Source: Frigoribacterium sp. Leaf415
GTDB lineage: Bacteria > Actinomycetota > Actinomycetes > Actinomycetales > Microbacteriaceae
Direction: 5' to 3'
Assembly (NCBI RefSeq): GCF_001424645.1
Contig: NZ_LMQR01000001.1
Coordinates: 2,616,621 to 2,680,620 of the forward strand
DNA: 64,000 nucleotides
Positions 8,767 to 16,460 of this stretch are shown here, piece by piece (within the stretch, counting starts at the first letter, position 1; each line of letters begins with the position of its first letter). A program made the translations under genes and the position numbers. The notes under the pieces are model-generated. The model did no database searches and was not told the DNA's origin. It saw only the letters and a list, made by a program, of their open reading frames with translations.

Positions 8767-9591
8767 TGCGGCCGGGTCGATCGTGGCCGACAGCTCACGC
8801 ACGCGCCGCACCAGGTGGTCGTGCGCGTTGCCCGCCCCGCCCGCGACGTAGTCGTCGGCCTCGTGCGGTCGTTCGACCGGGACGCCGTGCCGGAACCCTC
8901 GGAACCACCCACCCGCCCGTTCGAGGACGAGCGCGCCCGCGGCCACGTCCCAGGGGTGGGTGACGAAACCGAGGGTGGCGTCCGACCACCCGGCAGCGAC
9001 GTGCGCGAGGTTGAGCGCGCCGCTGCCGAGGCTGTGGTGGTGCCGGTAGCGCGCTGTCAGGTCGCGCACCAGGTCGAAGGCGCCCTCGCCGAGCAGGTCG
9101 ACGTCGCGTTGCACCGGGAAGCTCGTGACGACGGTCGAGTGCTCGTCGGGCGCCGAGGCCGAGCGCAGCGGTACCCCGTTCAGCCAGGCCCCGTGCTCGT
9201 CGGCGGCGAAGAGGTTGTCGGCCACGGGGTCGAGGACGACCCCGGCGACGATCTCACCGTCGACCTCGGCCGCGATCGAGACGCACCAGTAGGCCAGGCC
9301 CCGGGCGAAGTTGGCCGTGCCGTCGATGGGGTCGACGATCCACCGCAGCCGGGCGTCGCCCGTGCTGCCGCCCTCTTCGCCGAGCACGACGGAGCCCGGC
9401 ACAGCCGAGGTCAGCGAGCGGGTGATCGCCTTCTCGGCCCGACTGTCGTGCAGGGTGACGACGTCGTGGGCGTCCCTCTTGGTGGCGACGCTCATGTCCG
9501 AGCGGAACGCCACGAGCAGCGCGGGGGCGACGTCGCGGGCGGCAGCCTCGGCGGCCTCGCGCAGGTCGGAGGACGGGGGTGGGGTGCTCAT
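8752..9591 (-). CDS. Inositol monophosphatase family enzyme
   Basis: 279 residues with all metal-site motifs of the FIG/IMPase superfamily: GEEGG (about residue 72), WIVDPIDGTANFARG (about 85-99) and THPWDVAAGALVLERAGG near the C-terminus. These bind Mg2+ and dephosphorylate inositol-1-phosphate, histidinol phosphate or 3'-phosphoadenylate. The specific substrate is uncertain; HisN-type activity is also possible. Its promoter region is shared with the divergent ABC transporter operon, and a LacI operator lies between them. Confidence 0.88.
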   Translation of the reverse strand: MSTPPPSSDLREAAEAAARDVAPALLVAFRSDMSVATKRDAHDVVTLHDSRAEKAITRSLTSAVPGSVVLGEEGGSTGDARLRWIVDPIDGTANFARGLAYWCVSIAAEVDGEIVAGVVLDPVADNLFAADEHGAWLNGVPLRSASAPDEHSTVVTSFPVQRDVDLLGEGAFDLVRDLTARYRHHHSLGSGALNLAHVAAGWSDATLGFVTHPWDVAAGALVLERAGGWFRGFRHGVPVERPHEADDYVAGGAGNAHDHLVRRVRELSATIDPAALGRS

Positions 9592-9796
9592 GGCCCTTGT
9601 CTACGTCACCGCGCCTCCTGGACGGTCGACCGCTCGGGTCGGACGGGGGTCGGTGGGGTGAACAGATCACACCGCGAGGTGAACGGCCGGGCTCCGGCAC
9701 GGGGCGAGTTGAACGCGGCGTGAACGGTCGACGGCAGCTCGCCCGGGCGGGTTGATCTGCGTTCGCGGCGGCCCCATCGTTGACTCCGTTCCCGGA

Positions 9797-9812
9797 TAGG
9801 GAACGTTCCCTA
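9797..9812. promoter_or_regulatory. LacI-type operator of the ABC transporter operon
   Basis: TAGGGAACGTTCCCTA, identical over 16 bp to the site at 7061-7076. It lies 19 bp before the first permease start and 205 bp from the divergent phosphatase start. A half site GTTCCC is at 9789-9794. Confidence 0.8.
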
Positions 9813-9830
9813 ACGAAGGTGCCCTGCCTC

Positions 9831-10772
9831 ATGACGGTCTCCGTCCGGCCCGGTCTCGCCACCGTGCCCGCACGCCACGCCCCGACCTCGCCCGCCTGGG
9901 CTCGCTCGGATCGACGTCTCGGGATCGTGCTGCTCATCCCCGCGATGCTGGTGTTCGCGGTGTTCGTCTTCTACCCGCTCGGCCGCGTCCTGGTGCTCAG
10001 CACGCAGGGCACCGACATCTTCGGCCAGGCGGCCGGGTCGGTCGGCCTGCGCAACTACGTGACGACCTTCACCGACCCGACGTTCCTCAAGACCATGCTG
10101 AACACGGCGATCTTCTGCGGTGGCGTGGTCGGCGGTCGCATCGTGCTCGGCCTCCTGGTCGTCGTCCCGCTGACCGTCAAGCTGCGGGGGATGCCCGTCT
10201 TCCGGGCACTGCTCACGTCGCCGCTCGTGGTGTCGGTCTCGGCCGGTTCGGTCGCGTTCGCGGCGATGCTGTCACCCGGCACCGGGCTGGTCAACACGGT
10301 GATCACGCAGTTCGGCGGCGAGTCGATCCCCTTCCTGACGAGCACGCACTGGGCGTTGGCCAGCGTGATCCTGGTCACCGTCTGGGGCTCGCTCGGCTTC
10401 ACCGTGTTGTTGCTGCTCGGCGCCTTCGGGGCCATCGACCCCGAGGTGGTCGAGGCGGCTCACCTGGACGGTGCCGGGCCCCTGCGCTCGTTCTGGTCGA
10501 TCTCGCTGCCGCTCGTCACCCCGACGCTGTTCTTCGTCGTCGTCACCGGCACGGTCGAGGCCCTCACGACGTTCGGGCAGATCCAGATCCTGACGGGCGG
10601 CGGGCCCGCCGACTCGTCTCGCACGCTCGTCTTCGCGATCTACCAGCAGGCCTTCGGTTCGGGCAGCGCCAACTTCGGGCTCGCGGCCGCGTTGGGCGTC
10701 GTGCTGTTCGTGCTCGTCCTCGCCCTCTCGCTCGTCCAGTTCGGCATCCTCGAGAAGCGGGTGAACTACTGA
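9831..10772 (+). CDS. Carbohydrate ABC transporter permease, UgpA/MalF type
   Basis: 313 residues with six predicted membrane helices and the cytoplasmic EAA loop EAAHLDGAGPLRSFWSISLPLVTP-like segment near residue 205 that docks the ATPase. Family CUT1, importing sugars or glycerol-3-phosphate. The start at 9831 places the N-terminal cytoplasmic tail before helix 1 (GIVLLIPAMLVFAVFVFYPL). AAGG lies 11 nt upstream, a weak ribosome site. Its stop overlaps the next gene's start. Confidence 0.9.
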   Translation: MTVSVRPGLATVPARHAPTSPAWARSDRRLGIVLLIPAMLVFAVFVFYPLGRVLVLSTQGTDIFGQAAGSVGLRNYVTTFTDPTFLKTMLNTAIFCGGVVGGRIVLGLLVVVPLTVKLRGMPVFRALLTSPLVVSVSAGSVAFAAMLSPGTGLVNTVITQFGGESIPFLTSTHWALASVILVTVWGSLGFTVLLLLGAFGAIDPEVVEAAHLDGAGPLRSFWSISLPLVTPTLFFVVVTGTVEALTTFGQIQILTGGGPADSSRTLVFAIYQQAFGSGSANFGLAAALGVVLFVLVLALSLVQFGILEKRVNY

Positions 10773-11602
10773 TGCGCCCGAGCACCGCCCGCCGCGTCCG
10801 CAGCGGACTCGTCTACGCCTGGCTCGTGGTAGCCGTCGTGGTGGTCTGCTTCCCGCTCTATTACATCCTCGAGGGGGCACTGACACCGACGCGGTACCTG
10901 AACGAGGGCCTGCCGGGGCTCGTGCCGATCCACCTCGGGTTCGACAACTTCGTGCGGGCGGCCCAGGTGGTGCCGCTGGGCCACCAGTTCGTCAACAGCG
11001 TCGTCGTCACCCTCGCGCAGACCGTGCTGCAGGTCGCCATCGGCATCATCACGGCGTACGCGCTCGTCTTCTGCCGACTGCGCGGCACCCGCGCCATCTT
11101 CCTGGTGTTGCTCGCGAGCATGATGATCCCGGGCGAGACGACCCTGATCGCGAACTACCTGACCGTGTCGTCGTGGCACCTGATCGACACCCTGCTGGTG
11201 GTCTTCCTGCCGTTCGTGGCGTCGGCCCTGACCATCTTCCTGTTCCGCCAGGCGTTCCTGAGCTTCCCGGCCGAACTGCGCGAGGCCGCGGTGCTCGACG
11301 GGGCCGGCCACGTCCGCTTCGTGCGGTCGATGCTGTTGCCGCTCACCCGTCCCACCCTGGTCTCGGTGACGCTCGTCAGCGCGACGGCGGCCTGGAACGG
11401 CTACTTCTGGCCGCTGCTCGTCACGAACTCGCCCGAGAACCGCACGGTGCAGGTCGGCATCGCCCAGCTCGCGGCGTCGGAAGGCGCCGACGTGGGGGTC
11501 GTCCTCGCCGGCGCGGCGATGGTCACCCTGCCCGTGCTGCTGCTCGTCCTCGTCGCCCAGAAGTTCCTCGCGGGCGGCCTCACCACCGGTGCGCTCAAGT
11601 AG
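10772..11602 (+). CDS. Carbohydrate ABC transporter permease, UgpE/MalG type
   Basis: 276 residues with six helices and an EAA motif REAAVLDGAGHVRFVRSMLLP. It is the partner of the previous permease, with TGATG start-stop overlap showing coupled translation and equal dosage. With the following binding protein it completes a CUT1 importer lacking its own ATPase; such systems in actinobacteria commonly borrow a shared MsiK-type ATPase encoded elsewhere. Confidence 0.9.
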   Translation: MRPSTARRVRSGLVYAWLVVAVVVVCFPLYYILEGALTPTRYLNEGLPGLVPIHLGFDNFVRAAQVVPLGHQFVNSVVVTLAQTVLQVAIGIITAYALVFCRLRGTRAIFLVLLASMMIPGETTLIANYLTVSSWHLIDTLLVVFLPFVASALTIFLFRQAFLSFPAELREAAVLDGAGHVRFVRSMLLPLTRPTLVSVTLVSATAAWNGYFWPLLVTNSPENRTVQVGIAQLAASEGADVGVVLAGAAMVTLPVLLLVLVAQKFLAGGLTTGALK

Positions 11603-11719
11603 CACCACCCGCCCGCCCACCGCTCCCCCGCTCGCCCACTCCCCCGCTCCCTCGCCCCCGCTCCACCGCACGACCCGACCCGCCCCTCCTCTCGCTCCCC
11701 TCACCCCGAAGGAACAGCC

Positions 11720-13066
11720 ATGCCCTCTCGCCGCTCCACCACGCTGACCCTCGTCGCCGCCGGCGCCGTCACCCTGCTCGGCCTCACGGCCTGCTCGGGC
11801 CAGGCCTCCGACCAGGCGACCGTCTCCGGCCCCGTCACCATCGACTTCTGGCACGCCATGTCGGGGCCGGCCGCCACCGAGCTCGACACCCTCGTCGATC
11901 GTTTCAACACCGAGAACGACGACGGCATCACCGTCAAGGCGTCGTTCCAGGGCGCGTACGCCGACGTCCAGACGAAGTACACGGCCTCGGTGCAGTCCGG
12001 CTCGACCCCCGACCTGCTGATGATGAACGACACCTCGACCGGGTTCATGATCGACTCGCAGCAGACCGTGCCCGTCTCGACCTTCACCGCCGACGACGAC
12101 TCGTTCGACCCCGACGCGATCGCGCCGGCCGCCGCGCAGTACTACTCCGGGGCCGACGGCCTGGCCGCCATGCCGTTCTCGGTGTCGATGCCGGTGCTGT
12201 ACCTGAACAAGGCCCTCGTCGAGAAGGCCGGCCTCGACGTCACCGACCCGCCGACCACGCTCGACGAGGTCGCCACCTGGGCGGAGGCCATCCACGCCGC
12301 GACCGGCGGCTACGGCATGAGCATGAACATGGCCGACTCGTGGATGCTCGAGGAGCTCTCGGCCTCGGGTGGCGAGGACTTCTGCACGCCCGACAACGGC
12401 CGCGGCTCCGACCCGGTCGACGGTGTCTCGCTGACCACCGACACGCAGCTCGACTTCATGACGCGACTGCAGAAGCTCTACCAGGACGGCTCGGCCCTCA
12501 ACCCCGGCACCGACTCGGCCGCGCAGAACAGCGCCTTCTCGAGCGACCGCGTCGGCATGCTGCTGACGTCGTCCGGCGCGTACACGACCGTCGACCCCGA
12601 CGGCACGAAGTCGGTCGTCGCGACGTTCCCGACGACGGCGGACTCGGCCGATGCCGGTCAGGTCATCGGCGGCAACGCCCTCTGGATCTCGGGCAAGGGA
12701 CACTCCGACGCCGAGCAGCGCGCCTCGTACGAGTTCGCGGAGTGGCTGCAGACCCCCGAGGTCCAGGCCGAGTGGGCGAAGGCCACCGGCTACCTCGCGA
12801 TGAACACCGGAGCCGCCGACACCGCTGTCGGCAAGCAGTCGCTCACCGACCCCAACGTCGCCACCATGTACGCGCAGCTCGCCGACAACGCGACGAGCGT
12901 CGCCGCCGCCGGGTGCGTCACCGGGGCGTTCCCGAGCGTGCGGGCGACCGTCATCGGCGCCTTCAACCAGGTCGTCGAGGGTGCCGACGTCGAGAGCACG
13001 ATGGCCGACGCCGAGAAGTCGGCCGCGAAGCAGATCGCGTCGTACAACGAGGCCGCCGGCAAGTAG
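11720..13066 (+). CDS. ABC transporter solute-binding lipoprotein (UgpB-like)
   Basis: 448 residues. The signal peptide ends in the lipobox LTAC (Cys at about residue 25), so the mature protein is lipid-anchored outside the membrane. The body has the family-1 binding-protein start ITIDFWHAMSG and the segment PDLLMMNDT. Family-1 proteins bind oligosaccharides or glycerol-3-phosphate/glycerophosphodiesters; the ligand is not deducible. GAAGGAACAG precedes the ATG. It is third in the operon, separated from the permeases by a 117-bp C-rich spacer without visible genes. Repeats B3 and A2 follow. Confidence 0.9.
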   Translation: MPSRRSTTLTLVAAGAVTLLGLTACSGQASDQATVSGPVTIDFWHAMSGPAATELDTLVDRFNTENDDGITVKASFQGAYADVQTKYTASVQSGSTPDLLMMNDTSTGFMIDSQQTVPVSTFTADDDSFDPDAIAPAAAQYYSGADGLAAMPFSVSMPVLYLNKALVEKAGLDVTDPPTTLDEVATWAEAIHAATGGYGMSMNMADSWMLEELSASGGEDFCTPDNGRGSDPVDGVSLTTDTQLDFMTRLQKLYQDGSALNPGTDSAAQNSAFSSDRVGMLLTSSGAYTTVDPDGTKSVVATFPTTADSADAGQVIGGNALWISGKGHSDAEQRASYEFAEWLQTPEVQAEWAKATGYLAMNTGAADTAVGKQSLTDPNVATMYAQLADNATSVAAAGCVTGAFPSVRATVIGAFNQVVEGADVESTMADAEKSAAKQIASYNEAAGK

Positions 13067-13096
13067 CGGCCCGCCGCACCGCCCGCCGCACCGCCC

Positions 13097-13162
13097 GTCG
13101 CACCGTCGGATGGACATCGCACCGCCGAATTGGGCGGTGCGATGTCCGTTCGGCGGTGCGAC
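13097..13162. repeat. Repeat family B, copy B3 (66 bp)
   Basis: Nested GTCGCACC / GGTGCGAC arms, with inner word ACATCGCACCGCC and its complement. It lies 30 bp after the stop of the binding-protein gene and 16 bp before A2, so two inverted repeats of different families stand side by side. Confidence 0.88.
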
Positions 13163-13178
13163 ACCGGCGCCGCGAGGC

Positions 13179-13240
13179 GCGACCGCCCGCAGGAGGCGCG
13201 GTGTCCGTCGGACCGGCACCGCGCCTCCTGCGGTGGTCGC
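13179..13240. repeat. Repeat family A, full inverted copy A2
   Basis: Decamers at 13192 (+) and 13219 (-), in arms that extend outward to GCGACC / GGTCGC. The arms extend further than in A1 and resemble the flanks of copy A5. The rest of 13241-13423 shows no gene. Confidence 0.88.
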
Positions 13241-13423
13241 GTCGCCCCGAGCGGCATTCCTCTCGCGTGCGTGTCGGGCAGGGTGACCCTGGCGGGGCCT
13301 CCCTGCCCCGCCCCGATCGGCTTAGCGTCGAGCACGACCCGGCCCGGCAGACACCTCGTCGCCCGGAGCCGGCGTCCGGCACCGGACATCCCAGTCCCGA
13401 CACCCACCACCAGGAGCGCAGCC

Positions 13424-13777
13424 ATGTCAGATCAGCCCGTCCAGGTCGGCGGAGGGCGCGCGCTCTTCGGCGACTTCGCCCCCAAGCTCGCCGAGCTCAC
13501 CGACGACGTCCTCTTCGCCGACGTCTGGAACCGCCCCGAGCTGTCGGCGCGCGACCGCAGCCTCGTCACCGTCGCGGTGCTCACCGCCGGCGGCAACACC
13601 GAGCAGCTGAAGTTCCACCTCGGCCGAGCCGTCGAGAACGGCGTCACCCGGGACGAGCTCGTCGAGGCGATCACGCACGTGACGCTCTACGCCGGCTGGC
13701 CCCGCGGGATGGCCGCCATGGGCGTCGCGAAGGCCCTCTTCACCGACGACGCAGACGACGACACCGACGACAAGTAA
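13424..13777 (+). CDS. Carboxymuconolactone decarboxylase (CMD) family protein
   Basis: 117 residues. The core RDRSLVTVAVLTAGGNTEQLKFHL and ELVEAITHVTLYAGWPR is the CMD fold found in 4-carboxymuconolactone decarboxylases. The redox CxxC of AhpD relatives is absent, favouring the decarboxylase-like or unknown branch. CAGGAG precedes the ATG. An 8-nt gap separates it from the cupin gene, a very common CMD-cupin operon pair, often involved in detoxifying or processing small quinone-like compounds. Confidence 0.85.
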   Translation: MSDQPVQVGGGRALFGDFAPKLAELTDDVLFADVWNRPELSARDRSLVTVAVLTAGGNTEQLKFHLGRAVENGVTRDELVEAITHVTLYAGWPRGMAAMGVAKALFTDDADDDTDDK

Positions 13778-13785
13778 GGAACCCC

Positions 13786-14196
13786 GTGCAGATCCTGCCC
13801 CCGCAGCCCACGACCCTCAACCCCGACGAGCAGTTCCCGGGCCAGGTGTGGCTCGACCCCATCGCCACCCCGCAGACCGACGACCAGCGCACGACGGTCG
13901 CGAAGGTGCGCTTCGCGCCCGGCGCGCGGACCGCCTGGCACCACCACGCCCGAGGCCAGTTCCTGTACGTCACCGAGGGCGTCGCGCGATTCGGCACCCG
14001 TGACGGGAAGGTCGTCGACGTCCACCCCGGGCAGACGATCTTCGTGGCTCCCGGCGAGGAGCACTTCCACGCCGCCTCCGAGGGCAGCTTCATGGAGCAC
14101 ATCGCCATCCTCGAAGCAGCCGACGACCCGGCGACCACCACCACCTGGCTCGAGCGCATCACCGACGCCGACTACGCCGGCTCGGACGCCGGCTGA
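13786..14196 (+). CDS. Small cupin-2 domain protein
   Basis: 136 residues from a GTG with AAGGA in front. The first cupin motif is GARTAWHHHARGQFLYVTEG (metal histidines and Glu) and the second GQTIFVAPGEEHFHAAS, forming a single beta-barrel. In the CMD-cupin pair the two probably act on the same unknown metabolite. Repeat C1 begins at the base after its stop codon. Confidence 0.85.
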   Translation: MQILPPQPTTLNPDEQFPGQVWLDPIATPQTDDQRTTVAKVRFAPGARTAWHHHARGQFLYVTEGVARFGTRDGKVVDVHPGQTIFVAPGEEHFHAASEGSFMEHIAILEAADDPATTTTWLERITDADYAGSDAG

Positions 14197-14248
14197 GTCG
14201 CCGAGACCCGCACTCGCGAGCAGGGGTCTCGGCGACTTCCTGGGGTCT
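14197..14248. repeat. Repeat family C, copy C1 (left-truncated)
   Basis: Core arms GTCGCCGAGACCC / GGGTCTCGGCGAC around CACTCGCGAGCA-like centre; the right arm continues TTCCTGGGGTCT but the matching left 12 bp are missing because the cupin gene occupies them. Followed 13 bp later by A3. Confidence 0.85.
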
Positions 14249-14261
14249 GAGCCCACGCCAC

Positions 14262-14308
14262 CCCGAGGAGGCGCGGTGCGGTTCGATCCGGCACCGCGCC
14301 TCCTCGGG
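14262..14308. repeat. Repeat family A, full inverted copy A3
   Basis: Arms CCCGAGGAGGCGCGGTGC and complement around GGTTCGATCCG, itself nearly palindromic. Adjacent to C1, as A4 is to C2. Confidence 0.88.
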
Positions 14309-14370
14309 TCGTCGGCTCGCTCCGCCGCGCGGGCGAGCCGTTCGCGGCCGGGGGCTCGTAGGGTCGAGGG

Positions 14371-14592
14371 ATGACGACGACGTGGACGACCCTGCAGCTC
14401 ATCCTCTCCGCCGGCGTGGTCGTGTGCGGCGCGTTGCTGACGCGGGGCGGAAGTGACCTCGTGGGCGTGCTGATGATCATCAGTGGTTCGTTCTCGATCG
14501 TGGTCGGGCTGCGGACGATGGCCGTGAACCGCCGGGTCGAGAGGCAGCACGCCGCCCTCGAGGCCGGCGACGCCCCGACGCACGAGCGCTGA
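14371..14592 (+). CDS. Small two-helix membrane protein, unknown function
   Basis: 73 residues with two hydrophobic helices (about 8-24 and 30-48) and a charged C-terminal tail. I do not recognise a family. There is no strong Shine-Dalgarno (GTCGAGGG is the best). It stands between repeats on the left and the DUF1349 gene on the right, same strand. Confidence 0.55.
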   Translation: MTTTWTTLQLILSAGVVVCGALLTRGGSDLVGVLMIISGSFSIVVGLRTMAVNRRVERQHAALEAGDAPTHER

Positions 14593-14639
14593 CGCCGGCA
14601 CCGACGCCACCCCCGACGACCATCGAGCACGAGGACGCC

Positions 14640-15224
14640 ATGACCGACATCCCCTGGACCACCGGCACCTGGACCACCGAGCCGACCGCCGTCGACGTCG
14701 CCGACGACGGCATGCGCGTCACGGCGGCCGAGGGCAGCGACGCCTGGCGCATCACGTCGTACGGGTTCGTGCACGACACCGAGCACGCCCTGGTCGCGCC
14801 CTTCCCGCAGGGCACCGCGATGGAGGTGTCGTTCGTGCTCGACTTCTCGGCCCAGTTCGACCAGGCCGGGATCTTCGTCTCGGTCGACCCCGAGACCTGG
14901 GTCAAGGCCGGGGTCGAGCTCAGCGACGGCGAGCAGAGCCTCGGCGCCGTCGTGACGCGGGGCCAGTCGGATTGGTCGCTCTCGCCGGTCGACTGGACCG
15001 GCCGCACCGTCACGATCCGCGCCAGCCGATCGGGAGACGCGCTCACCGTGCGGGCCCGCGTCGACGCCGAGCCCTGGCGTCTGGTGCGGGTGGCCCCGCT
15101 CGCCCCCGACGCCGCGGCGAGCGCCGGCCCCTTCTGCTGCGCCCCCTCGCGCGCCGACCTCACCGTGCACTTCACCTCGTGGACGACGTCCGCCGCCGAC
15201 GAGAGCCTCCACCCCGAGGGCTGA
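14640..15224 (+). CDS. DUF1349 domain protein
   Basis: 194 residues resembling the DUF1349/concanavalin-like beta-sandwich proteins: FSAQFDQAGIFVSVDPETWVKAGVELSDGEQSLGAVVT is the family core. No catalytic motif is assignable. The protein has no signal peptide, so it is cytosolic. Convergent with the MaoC-like gene, with repeat B4 between the two stops. Confidence 0.75.
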   Translation: MTDIPWTTGTWTTEPTAVDVADDGMRVTAAEGSDAWRITSYGFVHDTEHALVAPFPQGTAMEVSFVLDFSAQFDQAGIFVSVDPETWVKAGVELSDGEQSLGAVVTRGQSDWSLSPVDWTGRTVTIRASRSGDALTVRARVDAEPWRLVRVAPLAPDAAASAGPFCCAPSRADLTVHFTSWTTSAADESLHPEG

Positions 15225-15253
15225 CCACCGCGCAGCCGGCGGTGACGCCCCCT

Positions 15254-15319
15254 GTCGCACCGCCGACTGAACATCGCACCGCCGATGTGGACGGTGCGAT
15301 GTCCGGTCGGCGGTGCGAC
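15254..15319. repeat. Repeat family B, copy B4 (66 bp)
   Basis: The most symmetrical B copy: GTCGCACCGCCGAC-TGAACATCGCACCGCC against its complement. Lies between convergent stops at 15224 and 15354. Confidence 0.88.
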
Positions 15320-15353
15320 ACGGAGGCGCGGGTCGTCACCCTGCACCGAATGC

Positions 15354-15869
15354 TTACGCGTCGGGGCGGCGCAAGATCAGGTTCGTCATGACCTGGGTCA
15401 TCACGGTCACATCGTGCTGGTTCACGAGTTCGATCCGGGTGCGCACCACGCCCCGGTCGGGACGGGACGCCGAACGGCGAGAGTCGACGACGGTGAACCG
15501 GGCTCCGAGCACGTCGTCGGGCCGGACGGGCACCGACCAGCGCAACTCGTCGACGCCGGGTGACGCGACGCTGGCCGCCTGGTTGAGGTACGACTCGACC
15601 ATCAAGCGCATCATCACGGCGGTGGTGTGCCAGCCGCTGGCCACGAGCCCACCCAGGGGCGTCGCCTCGGCCCGTTCGGCGTCGACGTGCATGTCGTGTG
15701 GATCGAACCGGCGGCCGAAGTCGACGATCTCGTCCGCCGTGACGCGGTACGAGCCGTGCTCCAGCGTGAGACCGGGCACGTAGTCGTCGAGGAATCGCTC
15801 GGCGAGCCGATGAGCGAAGGGCGAGGTGTCGTCGGCCGCCGCTGCGGTCCCGTCCGGTTCATAGGGCAC
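15354..15869 (-). CDS. MaoC-like (R)-hydratase family protein
   Basis: 171 residues. The hot-dog fold hydratase signature is visible: DFGRRFDPHDMHVDAERAE (catalytic Asp/His region, about residues 52-70) followed by LGGLVASGWHT. Such enzymes hydrate enoyl-CoA thioesters; the true acyl substrate is unknown. GTG start (VPYEPD...). The 5' quarter of this gene is duplicated in broken form at 17436-17580, 1.7 kb away, with the same downstream repeats. Confidence 0.82.
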   Translation of the reverse strand: MPYEPDGTAAAADDTSPFAHRLAERFLDDYVPGLTLEHGSYRVTADEIVDFGRRFDPHDMHVDAERAEATPLGGLVASGWHTTAVMMRLMVESYLNQAASVASPGVDELRWSVPVRPDDVLGARFTVVDSRRSASRPDRGVVRTRIELVNQHDVTVMTQVMTNLILRRPDA

Positions 15870-15890
15870 GACCTCACCCTAGGTCGGCCG

Positions 15891-15954
15891 AGACCCCAGG
15901 AAGTCGCCGAGACCCCCACTCGCGAGCAGGGGTCTCGGCGACTTCCTGGGGTCT
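15891..15954. repeat. Repeat family C, complete copy C2 (64 bp)
   Basis: Full-length inverted repeat: AGACCCCAGGAAGTCGCC and GGCGACTTCCTGGGGTCT arms with inner GAGACCCCC / GGGTCTC. It is 22 bp upstream of the MaoC start and 6 bp from A4. Confidence 0.9.
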
Positions 15955-15959
15955 GAACA

Positions 15960-16005
15960 CCGAGGAGGCGCGGTGCGGTTCGAACCGGCACCGCGCCTCC
16001 TGCGG
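15960..16005. repeat. Repeat family A, full inverted copy A4
   Basis: Arms CGAGGAGGCGCGGTGC and complement around GGTTCGAACCG, a perfect palindrome at the tip. Lies 34 bp beyond the stop of the membrane-protein gene. Confidence 0.88.
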
Positions 16006-16038
16006 TGGTCGCGTCGTCACGACGCGCACCCGTTCGAA

Positions 16039-16455
16039 TCAGGACGTCTCGTCGTGTGCCGGCACCCGACGGGTCACGACGAGTCCCGCGAGAAGCGCGA
16101 GACCGACCACGCAGAACCCGGTCAGCAGGATGTCGCCCACGAGTACGGCGACGAGGGCAGCGGCCAGGGCCGACAAGTAGATGGCAGCCCCGAAACGACG
16201 GCCGACATCGCGCCGGAGAGGGTGCTCTCCGAGCGGGACCAGTCTGGCAACGAACGCAACCACGAGGAACCCGAGGACGGCGCCAAGAGTCGTCAGGCCG
16301 CGTGAGGAGTCACCGGAAACCGTTCTGTCGACCGCCATTTGGTTGACGACCACCAGAGCCGCGATTCCTATCACGGCGACGAGCAGACCACCCCGTGCTC
16401 CTGGCGCGTACCGCCAGGCGCCTGGCGTCGCGTCGACGTCGCGAGTTTCAGCCAT
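16039..16455 (-). CDS. Four-helix membrane protein, candidate immunity partner
   Basis: 138 residues with four hydrophobic helices at about 22-40, 53-73, 90-107 and 110-127; no family recognised. The start is fixed by an excellent CAGGAGGT ribosome site. It begins 5 nt after the stop of the secreted cysteine-rich protein gene, so the two are an operon. Small polytopic membrane proteins immediately behind a secreted peptide precursor often confer self-protection or help export; that role is inferred from position only. Confidence 0.65.
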   Translation of the reverse strand: MAETRDVDATPGAWRYAPGARGGLLVAVIGIAALVVVNQMAVDRTVSGDSSRGLTTLGAVLGFLVVAFVARLVPLGEHPLRRDVGRRFGAAIYLSALAAALVAVLVGDILLTGFCVVGLALLAGLVVTRRVPAHDETS

Positions 16456-16460
16456 GGCTG

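Noticed and set aside
11173..14196. 1007-residue plus-strand frame
   Set aside because: Only its last 136 codons are a gene (the cupin); the rest is a shadow of the permease and binding-protein genes.
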